64,000 bases of DNA, from NCBI RefSeq assembly GCF_014650595.1, contig NZ_BMVG01000008.1:1-64000 (forward strand), read 5' to 3'. The DNA is from Streptomyces alanosinicus (GTDB lineage: Bacteria > Actinomycetota > Actinomycetes > Streptomycetales > Streptomycetaceae). Shown here piece after piece: positions 1-8,762 of the stretch (positions within the stretch are counted from its first letter, which is position 1; each line of letters begins with the position of its first letter). The position numbers and the translations under genes were made by a program. Below the pieces are notes generated by a model, which worked only from the letters and a program-made list of their open reading frames with translations, had not been told where the DNA came from and searched no databases.

Positions 1-329
1 GTCGGGTCCGTCGTGGTGTTCCCGGCAACGACAGCCATGGTTAGCGGCGGTTGGGGTGGTGCGCAATGATGTGACGTACTACCCCACATAGGATGATTGC
101 CTGGCTTGCCCGCTTTTGACGCTTTCAGTCCCTGTTCAGGGCGTTCCGTTCCTACGATCCCGGATCGGATGTGATCTGGCTCCTATGGGTGGCGTCACGC
201 ATCCAGGGCCCCGGGGGGCGTGACCGGAGGGCCGGAGGCGCCTGCTCGGCGGAGACCGGGACGATTCCCCAATGTCGCATTGTGGAAATATGATGCCGCA
301 AAGCGGAAAAGACGGCTGGGGGGCTGGCT
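1..329. other. Upstream region without a recognisable gene
   Basis: I see no coding region with a family resemblance here on either strand. The stretch around 61-130 is less GC-rich than its surroundings and could hold the promoter of the urea transporter gene, but I could not pick a convincing -35/-10 pair. Confidence 0.4.
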
Positions 330-1373
330 ATGTGGGGCCACATGGGGATGAAGGTGCACCACTGGAGCGAGGCACAGCACAGGGGGCGGGGCTCAACACC
401 ATCACTTCACCCCCGGCGGCGGCATCCGCACCATGGCCGGGAGTTCGGGGTGCACGCGCTGCGCGGTCTCGCCCAGGTCGTATTTCTGGACAACGCCTGG
501 TCAGGCGCGGTGTTCTGCCTGGCACTGCTGACCGCCGACTGGCGGTCCGGCGTCTACGGCCTGGGCGGCGCGGCCCTCGGAACAGGCGCCGCACGCCTGC
601 TGGGCGTCGCCCGCGACCGGGTGGGGGCGGGGCTGGAGGGCTTCAACTCCTGTCTGACCGCGCTCTCCTTCGCCGCGTTCCTCGACGGGGGAAGGCCGGC
701 CACGGCACTGCTCGCCGCGATGGCGTGCCTCGTGGTCACCGTCGTCACGGCGGCCGCGGTCCGCGTGCTGCGTGTCTGGGATCTGCCGACGCTGACCCTT
801 CCCTTCTGTCTCCTGGCCAGTTCTGTCACCATCGCCGCGCCCGCCTTCCAGCGGATCTGGCCCCATGGCGCGAGCCTCGCCGCATTGCCCCCGGCCACGT
901 CCGGACCCACCGTCCTGCGACCGAACGACCTGGGTGGAGCGTTCTTGCGCAACATCTCCCAGATCTTCTTCATGGATCAGTGGTACGTGGGGGCTCTGCT
1001 GCTCGCGGGCCTCTTCCTGGCCAGCCGGGCGGCGGGCTGGGTGGCCTGCTGCGGCAGCGCCACCGGCATCCTCACGGCCTGGGCGCTCGGGGCGCCGACC
1101 GCGCGGATCGCCGACGGCACGATGGGATACAACGCGGTGCTCGTCGCGCTGGCTCTGTGCGGGGTGTTCCTCACCGCCACTCGGGCGACGCTGCTGTACG
1201 CGCTGCTCGGCGCCGCGACCGCGACCGCCCTCACACCGGCCGTCGCCGCGCTGCTCGCGCCATCCGGCGGTCACCCGTTCACCTGGCCGTTCGTGCTGAC
1301 AGCACTCGGCTTCCTGACCGCCGCCCGCTCCTTCCCCCGCATCACCGAGGCGTTCGAGGCCCGAGCCGTTTAA
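330..1373 (+). CDS. Urea transporter (UT family)
   Basis: Predicted integral membrane urea channel of 347 residues, close to the usual size for bacterial urea transporters. The sequence has many hydrophobic helices and two related halves. Each half carries a typical UT segment: VFLDNAWSGAVFCLALL with GLEGFNSCLTALSFA in the first, and IFFMDQWYVGALLLAGLF with GYNAVLVALALCGVF in the second. The amino end before about residue 40 is His/Arg-rich and unlike the family, so the true start could be the ATG at 345 or later. ATG 330 is the longest option and has no strong ribosome site. No urease or other nitrogen genes lie in the window. The stop codon sits inside a strong inverted repeat at 1366-1395. 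The family assignment is firm; substrate specificity is inferred. Confidence 0.82.
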   Translation: MWGHMGMKVHHWSEAQHRGRGSTPSLHPRRRHPHHGREFGVHALRGLAQVVFLDNAWSGAVFCLALLTADWRSGVYGLGGAALGTGAARLLGVARDRVGAGLEGFNSCLTALSFAAFLDGGRPATALLAAMACLVVTVVTAAAVRVLRVWDLPTLTLPFCLLASSVTIAAPAFQRIWPHGASLAALPPATSGPTVLRPNDLGGAFLRNISQIFFMDQWYVGALLLAGLFLASRAAGWVACCGSATGILTAWALGAPTARIADGTMGYNAVLVALALCGVFLTATRATLLYALLGAATATALTPAVAALLAPSGGHPFTWPFVLTALGFLTAARSFPRITEAFEARAV

Positions 1374-1395
1374 GTCAATCACTTGACTTAAACGG
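1366..1395 (+). terminator. Perfect 13-bp inverted repeat over the urea transporter stop codon
   Basis: CCGTTTAAGTCAA (1366-1378) and TTGACTTAAACGG (1383-1395) are exact reverse complements around a TCAC loop. The stop codon TAA (1371-1373) lies in the left arm. The stem is AT-rich for this genome and has no T-tract after it. It can act as a terminator hairpin, but the TTAAGTCAA/TTGACTTAA core also resembles operators of MarR-type regulators. Confidence 0.6.
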
Positions 1396-2550
1396 GGTCC
1401 GGTCGGCTACTGCCATCGGCATCAGCCCCTGGACACAAAGGAGCGCACGCTGCTCACCCGCTACGCCGACGTACGACTCGCGCGCGCTCAGCGACCCACG
1501 TCTCTCACGCCGCGAGGGCCTGACCAGGCCCGACGCCGCCCGTATCGCCGACAGCGAGTCGGGCGGCGTCTTCGACAGCCCGATGGCACAGACGCTCAAC
1601 GCCGGGGGTCATGAGCGCTGGCGGCGGATGGTCGGCAAGTGGTTCACGGCCAGGCGCATGCAGGCGCTGGTGCCGAAGATCGAGGCGACGACCGAGCGGC
1701 TCATCGACGGCATGCGGGCACACAGGCACCCGGCGGACCTGATGACGCATCTGGCGTTCCCGCTCCCCGTCTTCGTGATCTGCGACATGCTCGGCGTCCC
1801 GGAGAACGACCGGGACGACTTCAAGCACTGGTCGGACGTCTTCCTCAATCTGTCGCAGCACACCCGCGCCGAGATGGACGCGGCCCACCGGGACTTCGCG
1901 GCGTACATGGCCGGCCTGATCGCCGAGAAGCGCACCGAACCCCAGGACGACCTGCTCAGTCAGCTGATCGCCGCGACGGATGCCGAGGGCCGGCCGATGT
2001 CCGACGGTGCCCTGGCGGCCACCGGCCAGGCCCTCCCGCTCGCCGGCCATGAGACCACCGCCGGCTTCATCACCACGAGGGCGGCCGTGCTGCTCGCCGA
2101 CCGGGCGCGCTGGGAGCGGCTGCTGGAGGACCGCTCACTGATCCGCTCGGCCGTGGAGGAGGTGCTCCGCTTCGAGCCCTACACGGGGTTCGGCATGCTC
2201 CGTTACGTCCACGAGGACACCGAGATCCGCAGCGGCGCCGTACTGCCCGGCGGCACCACCGTGGTGTGCAGCATGGCCGCCGCCAACCGCGACACCGAAG
2301 CCTTCGACGGCGCCGAGCAGCTGGATCTCGGCCGTACCCCCAACACCCACCTCGCCTTCGGGGCCGGAGCGCACTCCTGTCTCGGCCAGCCGCTCGCGCG
2401 CACCGAGTTGCAGACCGTGCTGGGCGTGCTGCTGCGCCGGCTGCCCACTCTCGCCCTCGCCGTCGAGCCGGCGGAGCTGCCCCGCGTCGAAGGCCTGCTC
2501 ACCACCGACCTCCTCCGGCCGGCGGCGGCCCGCGACAAGGCCGCCGGCCG
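1390..2550 (+). pseudogene. Cytochrome P450, frameshifted and shortened at both ends
   Basis: Most of a bacterial class I P450 is readable. It has the I-helix motif LAGHETT, the K-helix ExxR in EEVLRFEP, and an intact heme loop FGAGAHSCLG with the ligand Cys codon at 2378-2380. The first recognisable part (GPVGYCHRHQPLD...RYADVRLA, 1396 to about 1482) is in frame 1 and the rest (ALSDPRLSRREG onward) is in frame 2, so a frameshift lies in the cgcgcg run near 1480-1490. The amino terminus has no start codon and roughly 30-40 residues of the family are missing. After DLLRP (about 2520) the frame runs on without family resemblance to 3016. It was probably once a functional monooxygenase; now it is very likely a pseudogene. 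A sequencing error could explain the frameshift but not the missing start. Confidence 0.75.
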
Positions 2551-2880
2551 CTCCCGGGGACACCAGGCCCATGAACGCGGCGCCCATGACGCCCTTCACA
2601 CCGTCCATGGCGAAGTACATCGACACGGCCGCACCTGTGTTGAACAGGAAACAGGAACCAGAGCGTGCCCCGCTTCGACAGGAACGTCTTGGCCTTCGGC
2701 TTCCTCGCGATGCGCGAGCCCGTCAGAAGCGAGACGGCGATACCGGCACAGGTGGCGACGTCCTTCCGGGTGCCGTCGAGTACGGCACCGAGGCGGCGCT
2801 CGCGGCGAGGCCTCCCGTGAAGCACGACCGCAGCAGCAGATCAGCGACGAACGGCTTCACCCGGGCGAGCGGACGCATGG
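2505..2880 (-). pseudogene. Shattered remnant of a membrane protein
   Basis: On the minus strand three hydrophobic pieces follow each other in different frames: MRPLARVKPFVADLLL from 2880, then GTRKDVATCAGIAVSLLTG and FLSKRGTLWFLF, then NTGAAVSMYFAMDGVKG and MGAAFMGLVSPGAAGGL. Together they look like one small multi-helix membrane protein broken by two indels. I do not recognise the family. It lies divergent from the dehydrogenase pseudogene and overlaps the tail of the P450 remnant, which fits a decayed patch. It could also be chance coding in high-GC DNA. Confidence 0.3.
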
Positions 2881-3027
2881 CACTTCCTTCGGTTCAGGAA
2901 TGCGGGGGTCTGATCCGATCGGGGGCGCCGTTGCGCGCCCTGCCGATCTCCGGCATCCACGATCCCGGCGTCCGACGCCCGCCGTGAGGGCGTCCTCTCC
3001 CCGGTTCACGGTGTAGCGGCGAAGTCC

Positions 3028-3844
3028 GTGTATACCGCCGGAGCCGGACGGGTCGAAGCCGTGGACGTCGAGCGCCCCGTGCCCGGCCCGAAGGACATCC
3101 TGCTGAAGGTCCGCGCCTGCGGGATCTGCGGGACCGATGTCTCGTTCCTGCACATGGGCGGCATGCCCGCCCGCGCACACCTCGGTGGCCGGCCGGTCCC
3201 CGTACCGCTGGGACATGAACCGGCCGGAGAGATCGTCGAGGCCCGCTGCGAGGCCGAGGGCCTCGCGGTGGGCGACCGGGTGGTCGTGAACCCGCAGAAC
3301 GCGCCCACCGGCATCAACGAGCCCATGGCGGCCGCCCGGCACTGCGTCAACCGTTCCGGGGCCGGGCCCGGCGACAAGGTCGTCGTCTTCGGTGCCGGGC
3401 CGATCGGCCTGGACGCCGCCATCTGGCAGAAGCTGCGCGGCGTGGCGCACGTGGCGGTCGCCGACGTCATCCCCTCGCGCCTGGAGAAGGCCCCGGCCGT
3501 CGGCGCGGACGCCGTCACCGACTCCGCGCGGGAGGACGTCACCGCGCGCCTGACCGAGCTGCACGGCCAGGGCGCCAACGCGCTCGGACAGCCCCGACCG
3601 GACACCGACATCCACATCGACGCGGCCGGTGTCGCGGCCGTCTTCAACACCGTGGTCGCCGCCGCCAAGTGGCATGCCAAGCTGGTCATGGTGGCCGTGC
3701 AGAAGACCGGCACCGAACTCGACCTCGGTGGCATGCTGCGCAGCGATCAGCCATCGGGTGCCGTTCACCGAGGCCGACCGCGCCTTCGAGCCGGCGTCGA
3801 CACCGGGTGCCGCCGAGAAGGTCGTCGTCACCTTCGACGCGTAA
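3028..3844 (+). pseudogene. Zinc-dependent medium-chain dehydrogenase, internally deleted and frameshifted
   Basis: The reading resembles threonine/sorbitol-type zinc dehydrogenases: catalytic zinc motif CGICGTDVSF, HEPAGEIVEA, and Rossmann motif VFGAGPIGLDAA. Family members have about 35-50 residues, including the rest of the catalytic domain, between VVNPQNAPTGI and NEPMAAARHCVN. Here the two are directly joined, so an in-frame deletion is present near 3310-3320. A second lesion near 3745 shifts frame and removes more sequence: the expected end AISHRVPFTEADRAFE...KVVVTFDA is read in another frame up to TAA 3842-3844. The start is a GTG with the family beginning VYTAGAG; the usual upstream Met codon is missing. 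Two independent lesions make a pseudogene the best reading. Confidence 0.8.
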
Positions 3845-4020
3845 CCACGGAAGGCCGCTCGCGCTGACGTTCACGGCGATGTTTACACACCACATCCATA
3901 CCCAGTTCATGATATGTTCACGGGAAACATTGCAGCCTGCCCCGCCCAAAAAGCCGCCATGGGAGATATCGGAATACTCCGTGGAATGGGGTTGTGCCCG
4001 GTATTTTGGAGCGCGTATTC

Positions 4021-6024
4021 ATGCCCGGCGCCAGCGTTTCCGTCATTATCGCCGCCTATAACGCGATGCCGTATCTGACGCGTTGTATCACCTCGGTCGC
4101 CGAGCAGACCATCGGTCGCGAGCGGCTGGAGGTCATCGTCGTCGATGACGGGTCGACGGACGGCACAGCCGCCGAACTGCGGCGTCTGACCGGCCTCTAC
4201 CCCGGGCTGCTGCGCGTCCTGCACCAGGAGAACTCCGGTGGCCCGTCCGGGCCGCGCAACTCCGGTCTCGAACACGCCACGGGCACCTTCGTGTTCTTCC
4301 TGGACGCCGACGACCACCTCGGACCCGAGGCGCTGGAGCGGATGGTGCGGATGGCCGAGGAGAACGGCACCGACATCGTCCTCGGCAAGATGGTCGGCGT
4401 CGGCGGACGCGGTGCGCCCACATCGATGTTCAAGCGCAGTCAGCCCCGCACCGACGTCTTCTCCTCCCGCGTCTACTGGACGCTCAACCCGATGAAATTG
4501 TTCCGCAGGGAACTGCTGGAGCGGCACGGGCTGCGGTTCCCCACGGATCTGGCCATCGGCGAGGACCAGTTGTTCGTCGGCGCGGCCTATCTGCACGCGT
4601 CGGGTATTTCCGTGGTCGCCGACTACGACTGTCTGTTCTGGGTGCTGCGCGAGGACGAGGGCAACATCACCCGCCGGCTGAAGGGCTCCGAACGCCGACT
4701 GCGGTTCCTGCCTCGCGTGATCGGCATGATCCTGGAGAACGTACCGCCCGGTCCCGGCCGCGACCACCTGGCGCACCGGCACCTGACCGTCGAGGTCCAG
4801 CAGCTGCTCGCCGACCAGCTCGTCTTCGAGCCCCGCGAGACCCAGCAGAAGATGCTGGACCAACTGGCCGAGATCATCGAGCCGTTGTGGCACGAGGGCA
4901 TGAACGGCCGGCTCTCGGCCATGGCCCGGCTGCGCCTGCACCTCGTACGCCACCGCATGCTCGACGAACTCCTGGAACTCCTCGCCTTCGAGAAGCGGCT
5001 CGGCCGCACCAAGGTGGCCACCCCCGTCCTCGTCGACGGCGGCCGGGCCCTCGCCCGCTACCCCTTCCTGCGCGACCCGGACCGGGCCGTCCCCGACATC
5101 TGCTACGACGTCATCGCCCAGCTCGGCGTCCGCCACCACGTCACGCGCGCCGAGCTGCGCGGCACCACGCTGCACCTGGCCGGCCACGGCTACGTCCACC
5201 GCGTGGAGACGCACGACGTCAGCACCGCACTCGTGCTGCGCGAGCGCGGCAGCGGCACCGAGTACCGCCTGCCCGTCACGCACACCGCCACCCCGAAACT
5301 GGGCTCCCAGGAGGACGAGGGCCGTTACCACTACGAGACGGCCGGCTTCGAGGCGGCCGTCGACTTCACCACCGCAGCCGACGGCGGACCGCTCGCCGAC
5401 GGACTGTGGGACATCTCCCTCGCCGTCGGCGCCCAGGGCCTGTCGAAGGAGGTCCGGATCGGCAGCAAGCGGGCCGCCGGTGTCTGTGCCGCACCCGCCA
5501 CACATGTGGCCGCCACCGCCGAAGGCCTGCGCGCGGTCACCCTGTACACCACCAAGCCGCACGGCAACGTCACACTCGAACTCGGCGAGAAGAAGCACCG
5601 GGTACGGCCGCAGTTGCGCCTCGACGACATCCGCTGGGCCGAAGGAGCACCGGCGCAGCTGCAGTTCGGCGGACGCTGCGACCTGGCCGAATACCCTGCG
5701 GACGCCCTCTTCCTGACTCTATGTCAGGGCGGCGCCGAAGCCGTCGAGTTCCCGGTCCGGTCCGTCCCCGGCAGCCGGGACTTCCGTGTCACCGTCCCCG
5801 TCGACAGGCTTCCGGCAGGCACCTGGACCGGCGAACTCCGGCTCGGCACATGGGCCGTACCCCTGCCCGCGCTCCCGGCGGACCTCCCTCCCGCCAAGTG
5901 GCGACGCCGGGCACTGCCCTGGTACGCCCGGCCCGTCCCCGGCTCCGCCGGCCGCTTCGCCCTGCTTGTCGCGAAGACCGACCTCGTCAGGGCACTCACC
6001 CGACGCGCCACGGTGCGTCCGTGA
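4021..6024 (+). CDS. Family 2 glycosyltransferase with long C-terminal extension
   Basis: Predicted cytoplasmic GT-A glycosyltransferase of 667 residues, probably acting on a cell-wall or surface polymer. Residues 5-110 form the nucleotide-sugar domain, with DDGS at 42-45 and the metal-binding DADD at 95-98; NSGGPSGPRNSG lies between them. A GEDQLF motif at about 180 fits the catalytic base region. Roughly residues 340-660 are a beta-rich region without a motif I can name, as seen in actinomycete polymerising GT2 proteins. ATG 4021 is chosen because the beta-alpha-beta fold begins right after it; ATG 3994 is an alternative in the same frame. The upstream 3845-4020 region is locally AT-richer and is a likely promoter area. 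The 3' end overlaps the convergent symporter reading frame by about 300 bp. Confidence 0.85.
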   Translation: MPGASVSVIIAAYNAMPYLTRCITSVAEQTIGRERLEVIVVDDGSTDGTAAELRRLTGLYPGLLRVLHQENSGGPSGPRNSGLEHATGTFVFFLDADDHLGPEALERMVRMAEENGTDIVLGKMVGVGGRGAPTSMFKRSQPRTDVFSSRVYWTLNPMKLFRRELLERHGLRFPTDLAIGEDQLFVGAAYLHASGISVVADYDCLFWVLREDEGNITRRLKGSERRLRFLPRVIGMILENVPPGPGRDHLAHRHLTVEVQQLLADQLVFEPRETQQKMLDQLAEIIEPLWHEGMNGRLSAMARLRLHLVRHRMLDELLELLAFEKRLGRTKVATPVLVDGGRALARYPFLRDPDRAVPDICYDVIAQLGVRHHVTRAELRGTTLHLAGHGYVHRVETHDVSTALVLRERGSGTEYRLPVTHTATPKLGSQEDEGRYHYETAGFEAAVDFTTAADGGPLADGLWDISLAVGAQGLSKEVRIGSKRAAGVCAAPATHVAATAEGLRAVTLYTTKPHGNVTLELGEKKHRVRPQLRLDDIRWAEGAPAQLQFGGRCDLAEYPADALFLTLCQGGAEAVEFPVRSVPGSRDFRVTVPVDRLPAGTWTGELRLGTWAVPLPALPADLPPAKWRRRALPWYARPVPGSAGRFALLVAKTDLVRALTRRATVRP

Positions 6025-7077
6025 GCTGACGACCCGGTTGGCAGCGGTCTTCTGCAGCAGGCCGTAGGCGAGGACCGGCAGCAGCAGGTGGGGTTTGTCC
6101 GGGAGCGTCGCGGTGATCAGCACGGCGCTCGCACTGCTGTTGTTCATCCCGCAGGCGAGGGTGAGCGACGAGGCGGCGGGCGCGTCCAGCCGCAGCAGCC
6201 GGGCCGCACACCGACCGCACCCGAAGGACAGGAGACACACCAGCGCCGCCACGACCGACGCGGCCGCCAACAGCAGCGGACGCGGTCGGGCGACGAAGGA
6301 GCCGAGAGCGCCACTGGCGTTGACGTACGTCAGGACGAGCGAGCCGGCCAGCGCCAGGGGTACGACGATCCCCAGCACCCCGCTCAGCCGGGACCGGGGC
6401 ACGGCCAGCCGGATCAGGACGCCCGCCGCACAGGGCACCACCACGCCGACGAGGGCGAAGCCGCCGCCCGAGGTGCGGATACTCACGGCGAGCGAGTCGG
6501 CGTACCCGTCGCTGAGCAACGGGGACAGCAGCCGGATCACCACGGGAGTGGTGAGCGGGCTGAGGAGCGTCGAGGCGAGCACCAGGCCCACCATGGTGGG
6601 CTGATCGCCGTCTCCCTTGCCGGTCCACACCGTGGCGCCGGCCGCGACGGGCATCGCGACGATCAGGATCATCGCGGTGACCAGGCCACTGCCACCGTCG
6701 GCGTCGGGCGAGGTCCGCAGCAGGAACGCGATGAGCGGGATGACGAGCAGCGGGATCGCCAGATGCAGCGCGAGCCCCGCGAGCAGGGCACCGGGGCCGC
6801 GGACCACACGGCCCACCTCGCGGACGGGGACCTGGAGCCCGGCCGAGAACAGCACCAGCCACAGCAGACACGGCGCGGTGGACAGCGGCACATGGAGCAG
6901 CGGTCCGAGCGGCAGAGTGTGGGTGTGCCGCAGCCACAGTCCTGGCCCCGGCAGGAGCAGGGCGGCGGCATAGGACAGGACGACGGCACGACCCAGCCGA
7001 CGCCGCAGCCAGGCGGTGGCCCGATCAGCGGACGCGAGGGCAGGGGCGGAGGCGGGGGCGGTGGTCCGGGTGTGCAA
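5719..7077 (-). CDS. Bile acid:sodium symporter-type (SLC10-like) membrane carrier
   Basis: Hydrophobic protein with about nine to ten helices and family-like segments LVLFSAGLQVPVREV, IVAMPVAAGATVWT and LACGMNNSSASAVL. These place it in the bile acid/Na symporter and arsenite-permease superfamily; the substrate is unknown. The first residues depend on a TTG start at 7077; no better ATG is in frame close to the first helix, so the start is uncertain. The recognisable domain ends at GLLQKTAANRV (about 6035). The remaining hundred or so codons run antisense through the end of the glycosyltransferase gene and have no transporter character. The native stop has probably been lost, or the tail is read-through of a recent junction. 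Confidence 0.7.
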   Translation of the reverse strand: MHTRTTAPASAPALASADRATAWLRRRLGRAVVLSYAAALLLPGPGLWLRHTHTLPLGPLLHVPLSTAPCLLWLVLFSAGLQVPVREVGRVVRGPGALLAGLALHLAIPLLVIPLIAFLLRTSPDADGGSGLVTAMILIVAMPVAAGATVWTGKGDGDQPTMVGLVLASTLLSPLTTPVVIRLLSPLLSDGYADSLAVSIRTSGGGFALVGVVVPCAAGVLIRLAVPRSRLSGVLGIVVPLALAGSLVLTYVNASGALGSFVARPRPLLLAAASVVAALVCLLSFGCGRCAARLLRLDAPAASSLTLACGMNNSSASAVLITATLPDKPHLLLPVLAYGLLQKTAANRVVSSRTHRGASGECPDEVGLRDKQGEAAGGAGDGPGVPGQCPASPLGGREVRRERGQGYGPCAEPEFAGPGACRKPVDGDGDTEVPAAGDGPDRELDGFGAALT

Positions 7078-7224
7078 GGCGGTCTTCTTCCGTCGCGAGG
7101 TCAGGGGCGGGGCGGAAGGCCGCTATGCGGAGAGTATGTGCGTGCGGGTGCATGGAGCCATGCTGCTCATGTGTCATGCGTCAGGCGAGTGATCCACACC
7201 GGCAGTCAGGATGTGTTCAGGTGG

Positions 7225-7986
7225 TCAACCGGCCGCGGGGCGCGCAGTCGGCGGTGTCGGGGACGTGGACCTGATGGGCGGGTAGTCGAGCCACGGGTCC
7301 TGGAGGAACTCCTCACGACGGGAGGCGTGATCCTGGGCGCTGATGCGGAAGTACAGCGCGCGTCGCGTCCGCTGGGACGCGTAGTTGCCGCCGATGTTGT
7401 GGCCGAGGAGGTAGTGCGCGAGCAGGAGGTCGCCGGCCCGTCCCTTGATCTGCTCGGGCTCGGGCAGGTCGATCGGCGGGTAGGCGCAGAACATCTGCGG
7501 GCCGTGCTCGCGGAAGTACGCGGCGTGGGTGAGATGTGTGCCTGTCCAGACCCAGAGGTTGCCGGAGTTCTCGGTGAGTTGATCGGACATCAGGACACCG
7601 GCCAGGAGCGTGAACGTGCCACGGACCGGCGCGTCGCTCGGCTCGGCGTCGGAGGTGTCGATGTGCGGACGGCCGGGGCGGTGTGAGTACGGCGGGATGT
7701 TCAGGGCGATCTGGACCTGCCAAGGGATCTCCAGTGTCCCGGTCCCGGCCAGGTTCTCGGCGAGAGCGAAGGCAGGGCTGCCGGTCAAAGGTGCCGTCAG
7801 CGCCGGCTCGTCGCTGGTCCGCAGGAAGTAGAAGTGGTTGCCGTGTGTGTCGGCGGCGGGTGGATCGGCGGCGATGACCTCGTCGATCCGTCGGGCCGCC
7901 CGGTCCACCAGATCGTCCTGGACCACCTGCGGAACGACGACGAAGCCTCGCTCCGCGAACTCGTTGATCTGACGGTCGCTCAGCAT
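7225..7986 (-). CDS. Phytanoyl-CoA dioxygenase (PhyH) family oxygenase
   Basis: Non-heme Fe(II)/2-oxoglutarate-dependent oxygenase of 253 residues, the usual size. The iron-binding HxD is seen in RPHIDTSD and the distal His in LLGHNIGGN, followed by the Arg of TRRALYFR expected to bind 2-oxoglutarate. It begins MLSDRQINEFAERGF, a typical PhyH opening. It stands alone between the symporter (same strand, 147 bp away) and the BlaI gene. The substrate cannot be deduced: PhyH enzymes act on acyl-CoAs, amino acids and natural products. Confidence 0.85.
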   Translation of the reverse strand: MLSDRQINEFAERGFVVVPQVVQDDLVDRAARRIDEVIAADPPAADTHGNHFYFLRTSDEPALTAPLTGSPAFALAENLAGTGTLEIPWQVQIALNIPPYSHRPGRPHIDTSDAEPSDAPVRGTFTLLAGVLMSDQLTENSGNLWVWTGTHLTHAAYFREHGPQMFCAYPPIDLPEPEQIKGRAGDLLLAHYLLGHNIGGNYASQRTRRALYFRISAQDHASRREEFLQDPWLDYPPIRSTSPTPPTARPAAG

Positions 7987-8195
7987 TCGAACAACCTAGA
8001 GGGACGGCGACCGCGGCCGCGAACGAATTTCTGCGCCACGAGCGGGCAGCGCGAACACCGGCGGGACATCGTCGTCGATCACGGCCGGCAGCAGGGCGCT
8101 GCCGGCCGCGACGACCAGCGAGACCGGGTCCTCGGCGCGCAGCACGGTGACGGACAGCGGAGACGAAAGGGACGTAGACGCCGATCAGCGCCCGC
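7987..8195 (-). other. Gap after the BlaI gene with a possible M56/BlaR remnant
   Basis: BlaI genes in actinomycetes are usually followed by an M56 (BlaR-like) membrane peptidase. Here the minus strand reads LIGVYVPFVSA just after the BlaI stop, which resembles an M56 amino terminus, and then continues in another frame (VTVLRAEDPVSLVVAAG...) to a stop at about 8012. If real, the peptidase has been deleted to a scar. The resemblance is short and weak. Confidence 0.25.
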
Positions 8196-8621
8196 TCACC
8201 GCTTCCGGCGGGAGCTCTCGCCCTGGCCGGGTCCTCCGGGCTCGGCCAGCAGTTGGTGGAGCATGTGCTCGTCGTCGGCGGAGAGTTCCGAGACGAAGCG
8301 GGCCAGCACTGCCTCGCGGTCCGACCCGCCGTCCAGCAGGGACCGCATGCGCCGGGCGGTGTGGGACGCCTCGTCGCGGGCCGGCTCATAGGCGTATCCA
8401 CGGCCTTCGCGGTGCCGGACGAGCATGCCCTTCTCGTGCAGCCTGGACAGGATGGTCAGGACGGTCGTGTAGGCGAGGTCACCGGGCAGGTCGTCCCGGA
8501 CCTGACGGGCTGTCCGCGGCCCCTCGGCGGCCCAGAGCGCGGCCAGGACATCGCTCTCCAGTTCGCCGCGCGCCCGTCTGCCGGACACCCGTCGGGCCTG
8601 CTCATCCTCTCGTTCCCTCAC
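8196..8621 (-). CDS. BlaI/MecI/CopY-family transcriptional repressor
   Basis: 141-residue winged-helix repressor. The DNA-binding half (residues about 18-90) shows the family pattern: LESDVLAALWAAEGPRTARQV, then LAYTTVLTILSRLHEKGMLVR with the wing REGRGYAYEP. The C-terminal helices (about 95-130) form the dimer region, where BlaI proteins are cleaved by their cognate peptidase. It is divergent from the glycolipid glycosyltransferase gene, and the 141-bp intergenic region holds two palindromes of BlaI type, so it probably represses itself and that operon. No intact M56 sensor peptidase follows it, so the induction signal is unclear. Confidence 0.88.
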   Translation of the reverse strand: MREREDEQARRVSGRRARGELESDVLAALWAAEGPRTARQVRDDLPGDLAYTTVLTILSRLHEKGMLVRHREGRGYAYEPARDEASHTARRMRSLLDGGSDREAVLARFVSELSADDEHMLHQLLAEPGGPGQGESSRRKR

Positions 8622-8666
8622 TGTCCACCTTTCTTCGCCGGGCGTTCGTACAGACTACTCACCCAT

Positions 8667-8685
8667 CTCCTACTAGTTGTAGGAG
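8667..8685. promoter_or_regulatory. BlaI-like operator 1
   Basis: CTCCTAC-TAGTT-GTAGGAG: perfect 7-bp arms around a 5-bp centre. The CTAC/GTAG core with 5-bp spacing matches the general form of BlaI/MecI operators (TACA/TGTA-type dyads). It lies between the divergent BlaI and glycosyltransferase starts, 46 bp upstream of the BlaI start. Confidence 0.7.
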
Positions 8686-8714
8686 GTAGGCTCCGGGCTT
8701 CGAACCGCGAACTA

Positions 8715-8727
8715 CTACATCTCGTAG
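8715..8727. promoter_or_regulatory. BlaI-like operator 2
   Basis: CTAC-ATCTC-GTAG: the same 4-bp core arms and the same 5-bp spacing as operator 1, centred 45 bp from it and about 35 bp before the glycosyltransferase start. Shared spacing suggests both sites bind the same dimer. Confidence 0.6.
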
Positions 8728-8762
8728 AGTTCCGCTGCTCCCTCATGTGCGGAGGAAAGCCC

